A stretch of 64,000 nucleotides of DNA from positions 55,690,367 to 55,754,366 of the forward strand of contig CM072525.1 in the NCBI GenBank assembly GCA_036898135.1, written 5' to 3'. Position 1 is the first letter of the stretch. Each line of letters starts with the position of its first letter. This document shows, one piece after another, positions 56,247 through 64,000 of this stretch. The notes under the pieces are model-generated. The model worked only from the letters and a program-made list of their open reading frames with translations. It was not told where the DNA came from and searched no databases. Origin of the DNA: Oncomelania hupensis. Its lineage: Eukaryota; Mollusca; Gastropoda; Littorinimorpha; Pomatiopsidae. The translations under genes and the position numbers were made by a program.

Positions 56247-58454
56247 TTACTGTCTAATCAACTGCTGCAGTAACTGTGTTATTTGAGAAATAATGTTGCT
56301 GCTAGATAAGGTGGATGCATTATGCTGATAAACAAAGGCATGTGGCATAGATGCATGGAGAGGCGAGTTGACGTTTTCATTAATAGGAATTTGAGTCACA
56401 CATTGTTGCATATGAAGATCAAACGGCTGACACTCATTTTGCGCCATATGTGAATGCTGCTGAAATTGTTGTTGCTGCTGTAGTTGCTGCTCTTGCAGCT
56501 GAAGTTGTTGCTGCTGTTGAAGTTGTAAATGCTGCTGAAGTTGCTGTTGCTGCTGCTGCTGCTGTAGTTGCTGCTGAACTTGCTGCTGCTGCAGAACCTT
56601 CTGCTGCTGATGGCATTGTTGCTCCAACTGAGGTTGTTCTTGATGCTGCAATTGTTGAGGATGGAGATGAATACGATTCTGGAAAGGATGAAGCATCTGT
56701 GCATGGCTGTTTCTGTTTTCACTCTGATTCTGAACAGGAAAGCTCGACCACGAATATTTGAGGTTGCGAGCAAGTTTGAGAAGTCCTTTGAGGCTCGGGT
56801 GCAGCAAGTCTTCATATAGATCCTGTTTAGGTGCCTGGTTTCTGGTTAAGAAAGTGCTGTGATTGTTGACAAACATGCAGCCTTTATCAGAGCAAGCGAT
56901 TTGCAAATTTTCATTAGATTTTCTGATGACAGCGTTGATGTTGTTTCTGCCTTTGGCGGGTATGATAGATGAAAGGATTAGTTGGGCTGAGGGAAAGACA
57001 GTGATCAGTGCATTGATAAGGGACAACCACTGGGCAAGCTCAATAACGCCCCCTTTACAGTCATTGACACCAACGTGGGTAACCACACGTGAGACGTGAG
57101 GACAGGGTTGTTGAGACTGTAGCCAAAAAGTCAGAGAACGTACACCGAGGGTTGAAGCAGAGACCTTCTGTACAGCAGAAAACTCGCCAGTATTCATCTT
57201 TTGAGGGTTCAGTTTGTTCAGCGTACTGTCTCCAAATATAATGTAGTCAGTAGATGGTTGGCCTAAAGTCCCCTGAGAGAGTTTGTCAGTGAAAGAGGAT
57301 TTCTTGTCAGAATATGATTGGTCTTTTCCGATCTGTACTGGAATTTTTCTTGAAGAAGATGATGGGCAGGACCCTTGTACAACTGGACTCAATTCAGTCT
57401 GGGGAGATTTAGTTCGCTCAATGGCAAATGGTGGCATGGAGAGAACAGTTGTATCAACTGGAGCAGGCGACTTTGATGATGTCATTGGCGTATGTTTTGC
57501 ATTGGCAGAACTGAGGCGTTCTGAAATCGGTGTACACTTTGATGCGCCTTGCACTTTAACATGAATTGGATGATGTGAAGCTGCTACTTCCAGATAAGTG
57601 GGTTTGTAATGAGCGGATGCAATGTTAGTAGATGAAGAGGTAGTTGATGCAGCTGCAGAGTCAACGGAAGTTTTCAGTGATGGCTATGAAGATGATGGTG
57701 ACATAACACGATCAGGAACGGCAAAAAGGCTACAAGATGAAAGATCCTTTCGAAGCTCCTCAATAGTGTTACTTTGCTCCGAGACTCTAGATTTCAAATT
57801 TTCTATTTCGTTTTCCAATTCAGTTTTGACGATGGCCACATCACGAAGCTGTTTCTTTTGGTCACCAACAAGCGATGACAATTTGTGAATTTCAGCGTTG
57901 GCAGATTGTATAGAATTCTTTAGTTGTTCAGTTTCTTCTTTCAGGGTTGCAAAAGAATATGAAAGAGATACTTTAACTTCATTTTTAACTTGAGTTTTCA
58001 TAGTATCCATATCAAACAGCAGACAGTCTTTTACGGCACCGTTGATTGCAGTTTGAAACAGCTCATGGTGAACAACCTGAGAGACAAGTAGGTGCATTTT
58101 ATTCTTTTCCAACACTGGACTGGATGGGGACTCAGCTTGAGAGCAGCGTTTGTCCTTGCGAAACTGATGCTGGCAAGGTGTAGATTTCGGGGTGTGATAT
58201 TTGGTGGTGGTTTTCAGAAAACGATATGATAATCGTTTTTTGTAGTTGCTTTTCATAGCAGGATCTACTATCAGCTTTGGCTCAAATGTTGAACTGTTGC
58301 GAATGTTTTGATCAGGACTGGAAGACTGCTCATAGTATTTTGTTTTGGGAACAGTGTCTTCAGTAATGTTACAATCAATGAATTTTTCATCATCACCAAA
58401 GATGAGAGGATCTGGAAAACCCCTTGATGCCATTGCTATTTTGGCTTCCTCCAA
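56247..58454 (-). pseudogene. CR1 ORF1: coiled coil, SGNH esterase, Gln-rich tail
   Basis: 736-codon frame with one in-frame TAG (57684-57686, codon 257). Residues 150-240 form a coiled coil (EETEQLKNSIQSANAEIHKL). After the stop comes a Ser/Thr-rich linker, then an SGNH-hydrolase domain: GDS (Ser410), HVGVND (461-465) and DLLHPS (Asp549, His552), so Ser, Asp and His are all present. The C terminus is a long Gln-rich stretch. Such esterase domains are known from ORF1 of CR1-group LINEs. Whether the TAG is a fixed defect, an allele or read through cannot be told here. Confidence 0.88.
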
Positions 58455-58468
58455 ACAACGAAGAGAGA

Positions 58469-59339
<871 letters not shown>

Positions 59340-59360
59340 GGGGGGGGAGAAGGGAAACGA

Positions 59361-59420
<60 letters not shown>
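59340..59420 (+). repeat. (GT)n microsatellite split by a solo LTR
   Basis: G run then GT units up to the LTR; GT units resume at 60054. Confidence 0.95.
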
Positions 59421-59425
<5 letters not shown>

Positions 59426-60053
59426 GTTGAAACGCGAATGATAGTATGGCTGAAGCGTGTACGATAGATCTAATCGTTTCGATTTGCAAAGTATTCAATA
59501 ATGGAGTTTATTTACCTTTGATTTGAGTTTGCATTGTTGTTAGGAGAGGCTTTGTATAACGTTGATAATTTGCTTTGGTCGATATTACTGTAGAAGTTTC
59601 TGGATCTGAGTGTTTACTTTCTATAGAAATTTCCCGATGCATGTCGAAGCAAGAGGTCGTTCTGGAAGATATAAAAATATGTATTGACGTAAGTCAGTGA
59701 TGACGATCTTTTATTCGATTGGTGGCAGTGCGTCATTTCTACAGTATTCGAAATCCTTCCGGAAGAGAGAGAGGTTATTTAATCGTGTGCCGAGTTGCTG
59801 TTGAGACAGTAAAGTTGTTGATAGTGATTTGGAAAGTTGCTGTGAAAGTTGTTGAGTTGAATTGAGAATTGTATGCAGTTGTTGATGTGTGCTGAATAAA
59901 AGTGGAAAACTTCATACGTCGACTTTGTGACTTGTATGCTGTTTGGACGGGCTGTGTGAATAAACGAATCTGAGTTACACCCTATCAGGAATTCAAGCAT
60001 CGGGGCTGAATCAGATACTGATAGAAAACACCAACATCAAACTGAGTGTAACA
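59420..60053 (+). mobile_element. solo LTR, family A, in a GT microsatellite
   Basis: 634 bp from TGTTACGTTG to GTGTAACA, complete. It carries AATAAA near 59895 and the conserved ACTTCATACGTCGACT after it. GTGTG lies on both sides, which is what a 5-bp duplication inside a GT repeat would look like. Confidence 0.92.
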
Positions 60054-60585
60054 GTGTGTGTGTGTGCGAGTGTGTGTGTCTATTATTATATATTTTGTTT
60101 TGCCCGAGGCGGGGTTTCCGTGCTCCCTAGGAACCCTCCATGATCCGCCCTTGTTTCACTCACATACAAACACACACACACACACTAACATACACACGCA
60201 CGCACGTACGCATGAATTGAAACAACAGTGAAGTTATTTAATTTATAAAATGAGTATTTTATAATTTTAAAGCAATGCGTTTCATTTCGATAAAAAATGG
60301 ACATAAGACATATTACAGTAAGCAAAGAAAACGAAGTTTTTCCAACCCTCAACCCGATTTCATTGTCTAAAGTCCTTTTCGTGAATGGACTTTAAATGAA
60401 ACAACATATATTTTAGCAATATGGAAATTTGTTTGAGTAATATTAATATTACAGTGACGTTTATTCTTAATATTTGATATATGTATATCACAAAATAATG
60501 GAGTATGATCTACCACGAAAATATTTTGGTGTCAACAATCAGATGAATTATAACAAAGGAATGTTACTTAAAATACCCACGGTAT
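60054..60585. other. GT/CA-rich then AT-rich non-coding stretch
   Basis: (GT)n at 60054-60080 and (CA)n at 60168-60185. No gene seen. Confidence 0.55.
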
Positions 60586-61103
60586 CAGGGATGTTGCTAG
60601 GAAATTTTTTCTTCGGCGATTTGGCCGAAACAGCCGTGAAACTTTCGGCGTTTTACAGAAAGTTTCGGCTCTCTCTTCCAAAGCAGTCTCACATGATTTT
60701 TGACTAGATTCACTACGTTAACGTGCACCCTCCACCTCCATATATTAAAGGTGTTCTGTGGATGCATATCTTTATAATAAAACATTATTTTTAGAGTATA
60801 ATAAGAACATTGAAAAGAAATTTTATTTTTTTTAATTTTAGACACACAAAAACAATAAAAAGTTTAGACTGTCCCTTGACAGACCACAATACTGTCAGAG
60901 TTTCTGGGTTTAACCTTAGTAATTATCGAATCCTCACCTAAACTGCAAGTGTACAGCACAGAAATATCGCAAAAAATAGACAAAATTGAGCCGATTCACC
61001 CGTGAAAACTTCGGCTCGGCGAGCCGACATGACGGACAGTTTATCGGCTTTTTAATAAAAATTTCGGCTAAAAGCCGAAGATCCGACCCAAACGACATCC
61101 CTG
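60586..61103. mobile_element. hAT-like MITE with TTCGGC subterminal repeats
   Basis: 518 bp, ends CAGGGATGTTG and, read from the right, CAGGGATGTCG. Flanks share CGGTAT just outside both ends, a degenerate duplication. Near each end are clustered TTTCGGC/GCCGAAA motifs in both orientations, able to pair as small hairpins. No coding capacity. Confidence 0.6.
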
Positions 61104-61691
61104 CCGGTATATGAAAAAGTCTTAACATTTGACAAACCCAACATTCAATTACATATAAAAAATTTTTTTAAAAACTGACCAGATAATCATCAGGAACAAA
61201 CATATTTCATTTAATATATATATATATGTAAAGCAAGCAATCAAAGCATAAAATATGAGGAAGTTAGTAGTTCAAGGTCCGTCATTTCCTGTACGTGTAG
61301 TCATAAGTACACTCTCTACCTTCAAATGTGCCTTCAAAACTCATCTTTTTCCGCCTCAGAGATTCATCCAGCATAACCACCCACTTTGACTGTTTGGACT
61401 GTGTGTGTTATTTCAAATACTAATGTATGTGTTTGTGTGTGTTATTTTCCACTACTGTTGTCGTATTTATAGATGATGAACAAAGCTGCAGTGATGTCAA
61501 TTTGTACTTTATATACAAATAATACAATAAGAACAACAATAACAGCAACATTATCCTATCTAAGAACAAAACAAATATTAATCTTTTTTCCATCCAGATA
61601 TTTTTACAAAAATAACGTATTTGCTGTAGTAAACGCAGTCAAAGTAGTAAATATGTGATAGTCAACTCATGTAACATATCATAATGCTCTA
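61104..61691. other. non-coding stretch with a LINE 3' scrap
   Basis: At about 61305-61388 the plus frame reads STFKCAFKTHLFPP, the C-terminal end of a Jockey/CR1-group RT. Otherwise nothing recognised. Confidence 0.45.
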
Positions 61692-61745
61692 TGTTACGGT
61701 TAAGAAGCGCACGATAGATCCGATCGTTTTGTTTTGCACAGCATG
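61692..61745 (+). repeat. LTR family A, first 54 bp only
   Basis: TGTTACGGTTAAGAAGCGC then CACGATAGATCCGATCGTTTTG, matching the start of the other family-A LTRs, then unrelated sequence. Confidence 0.75.
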
Positions 61746-62038
61746 GCCAACCTCATTCCAAGATCAAGATAACTGGATCTGTCCTAAGTCAATTTATATG
61801 GGTACTTTGAAGACACTTTGACTCCTAAAAACTATGAGAGATACAAAGTCCAAACTTGTTGCATGTAGAGATCATAGATTTGTTCCGTTTTTGCCCTTCT
61901 AGTTATGAAATGGACAGTAATTTTATCTGTAGCTGCCTAAATCTGCTTGAAAGAATAAGCTAGCCATTATCAGCCCCCCACCCCTCCCCCCCCCCCCACC
62001 CCCCCCACCCCATTGTTCCTACCATACGTTTGTTTCAG

Positions 62039-62272
62039 AATATCATAGAGCAAACCAGGATAAAACATCCACGTGATTTATTCGAGATGAATCTTGATCT
62101 CCTGAGATACTGGTGCAAAAGCCATGGATCGAAAGCCACAAAAGAGGTCCTGAAAGAAGCCTTGGCAGAAAGCGGACGGATGGACCTGGCAGAAACCATT
62201 GATAAACTGGATCCTGGTGTTGTTGCTTCCAACGACCCTGGTTCGACACCACCGGACCCGCTACCCGAGTAG
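62039..62272 (+). CDS. death-domain protein, terminal exon
   Basis: Follows a C-rich tract and acceptor TTTGTTTCAG, in phase 0, and runs 77 codons to a TAG. The segment DLLRYWCKSHGSKATKEVLK and EALAESGRMDLAETIDKL matches the last three helices of a death domain (the W, the G-x-x-A-T turn, the L-x-x-A-L helix and the GR-x-D-L-A motif). A Pro-rich tail (TPPDPLPE) ends the protein. Death domains bind one another in apoptosis, Toll/NF-kB and netrin-receptor signalling; with the N terminus outside or unseen, the protein cannot be named. Upstream exons were not found in the window. Confidence 0.82.
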   Translation, partial: NIIEQTRIKHPRDLFEMNLDLLRYWCKSHGSKATKEVLKEALAESGRMDLAETIDKLDPGVVASNDPGSTPPDPLPE

Positions 62273-63240
62273 GCAAGAACTGATCCATATGTTGTGGATT
62301 AAAGACAATTTTTCCAGAAGCTAGAAATGTAAACTGACAGCCCTATTTTTCTGTATTTCCTCTGCCTGATCGAGACATGAACCACGAAATCTCAGGATAT
62401 AGTTAAGGACATTCTTTTTGTACGTTATCATGCTCCAAAACAAAACTTTACATCATGGACACAAATCGTATGTCAAATACCCTTTAATTGGAGGAGTCAT
62501 TGCCAACCAGGCTATACAGATCAATGCTTGTTAAATCAACATAATAAACACGCACAACAGTTCACCTTGTCAATCCTTCTGTCAGTAGTTCCCTGGCTCA
62601 CTGTAAATCCAGGGAAGGCAAATCACTGAAATAGAAGAGACAGATATTACCCTCATGAAGCTGGCCACAAGATAAAAGACATGACTCCCTAACATATCTT
62701 TTCCATAAAATCAAAAGGTTACAGGCAAAGTCATCAGCTCATTCTGACAGAACTTCCAAAACGTTTTTAACATTTGGATAAGCCGTTTTATTTTTTTTTA
62801 AAAGGTATTACTGAAGTCATAATCTTGAACTGCAGCATGAGAGAGAGAAAATGACACATGAACCACGACCCCTCTTTACCCCCTCCCCCTCTTCCTCTTT
62901 TCTCCCCTCCTCTTTTCTCCTGAAATACAAGTGCTTGTTAAGCATTTTACCACACTACCTTTCATTATCTCTTTTTAAATATATGCTATTTGAAAAGCAT
63001 CTTATATCCTGTCTTGAATTATTAGAAAACATTTAGTTTCACTTTTCCCATTAAATAAACTCTTTTTTTTTTGTATAATGGTCATTTTTATCTCTTATGT
63101 TACTGGGAAATTTGCACTGAATTTGAGAAGTTTGTGTTATACATGTACTTGAAACATTAAAAAAATGATTATTTACTAATATCTTTTTTTTTACATTCAA
63201 CCTGCAGGCTTTATTTGAACAGAATATTAGATAAAAAATT
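62273..63240 (+). other. probable 3' UTR and downstream sequence of the death-domain gene
   Basis: ATTAAA at 62298-62303 and AATAAA at 63054-63059 are candidate poly(A) signals. A pyrimidine-rich stretch lies at 62870-62920. No other ORF. Confidence 0.5.
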
Positions 63241-63261
63241 AAATGTGGATGTCTTTCCTAT

Positions 63262-64000
63262 CTTCTTATCCTATCCCGTAACTCTGAGGTCGTTGGGGCA
63301 CCACAGATGATCGTTTAACCAGCATACTCCATCTTTGTCTGTCCTCAGCAACCCTGATGCCTTCACTCAGTGTCAAGTCATTCTCGAATGTTGTCCTCCT
63401 ACATCTTTTTCGGTTTCTCTCTTCTTCTACCTCTTTGCACCGTGCCTTGAAGGATGGTCTTTGCAAGGCCTGATGATCTGGTGACGTGGTCATACCATAG
63501 GAGTTTCCGTTTCTTCACATGTGAGCAGGTCATTGTGTTGTCCAATGGCTTGTGTGATGGTCTGTAGGACTTCGTTGGTGATGTGCTGGGTATAGGAAAT
63601 GCCCAAAATTCTTCTGTAGCACCTCATCTCCGGCTCCATGCTTTGTATTTGTTGTAGATCTGCTGTGAGGGTCCATGTTTCGCAAGCGCATAGGAAGATG
63701 GAGATGACAAGGGAACGCAGCAGGCTTACCTTGGAATGTAGACTGATGGTCTTGTCTTTCCAAATGCACTTCAACTTTGCCAGGGCAGCAATTGTTTGTG
63801 CGATACTGGAGAGGACTTCCTGTCGGGACCCATTGTTTGATACAATGGCTCCTAAATATTTGAAGCTATGCACTGTGTTTAGGGCTTGGCATTGGGCATT
63901 TGATGTCCATGTTGATATCATTGGTGTTGTTGGTCATCATTTTGGTCTTCTCTGCACTTATTTTCATTCCATAGGTTCTTGAGGTGGTGTCAAGCCTCTG
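63262..64000 (-). mobile_element. RTE-like LINE, copy 3, running off the right edge
   Basis: Minus strand. The 3' end has the GGATAGGATAAG-type tail at 63262-63280, then the C-terminal motif (KRCRRTTFEN), YGHV-like sequence with frameshifts at about 63490 and 63380, and thumb/linker (VHSFKYLGAIVS). The RT palm lies beyond 64000. Homologous to 104-840. Confidence 0.88.

Overview
The window looks like nuclear DNA of an invertebrate animal. The evidence is introns with GT-AG borders, dense microsatellites, several tRNA- or 5S-derived SINEs, five or more kinds of LINE, and Ty3/gypsy-type LTR elements. A mollusc is a reasonable guess from the repeat types, but nothing here fixes the species. There is no sign of bacterial or viral genome organisation.

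Host genes are sparse. (1) Three exons on the plus strand (4159-4290, 5821-5972, 43360-43521) join in compatible phases and give the C-terminal half of a chymotrypsin-fold (S1) protein. Its catalytic serine is replaced by histidine (GDHGGP), so it is predicted to be a protease-dead homologue. The last intron is about 37 kb and holds most of the window. (2) One plus-strand terminal exon (62039-62272) encodes the end of a death domain. (3) Three weaker minus-strand exons (38505 to 34476) may belong to an unnamed gene inside the large intron.

The core is a nest of transposons at 10178-29606. An old Gmr1-like LTR element (gag-protease-integrase-RT order) was hit by an L1/Tx1-like LINE (target duplication TCAGACTT). 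That LINE was in turn hit by a younger Gmr1-like element with an intact 1479-codon gag-pol ORF (duplication ATCTA). The old element was also hit by an RTE-like LINE (ACCCTACC), a solo LTR of its own family (CAGTG), a solo LTR of a second family (AGGA), and a 60-bp retroposon (13-bp duplication).

The younger element is the strangest object. Its left end is not a normal 5' LTR but an inverted copy of the last 85 bp of its 3' LTR, so the insertion has terminal inverted repeats, yet it has a perfect 5-bp duplication.

29.6-43.3 kb is the rest of the large intron: AT microsatellites, a 300-bp inverted repeat pair 12 kb apart, SINEs, hAT-like elements, purine-rich triplet arrays, and copies of a very small retroposon that resembles an L2-type 3' tail with (TGTAA)n.

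43.6-64 kb holds a deleted minus-strand LTR element (44789-49603, duplication ATAAC) carrying a Kolobok-like TTAA insertion with a THAP relic. It also has a Rex1-like LINE, a nearly complete CR1 LINE whose ORF1 carries an esterase domain (52736-58468), a solo LTR inside a GT microsatellite, a hAT-like MITE, the death-domain exon, and an RTE-like LINE that runs off the right edge.

Coordinates of element ends come from reading terminal motifs and target duplications by eye. No alignment or database search was run.
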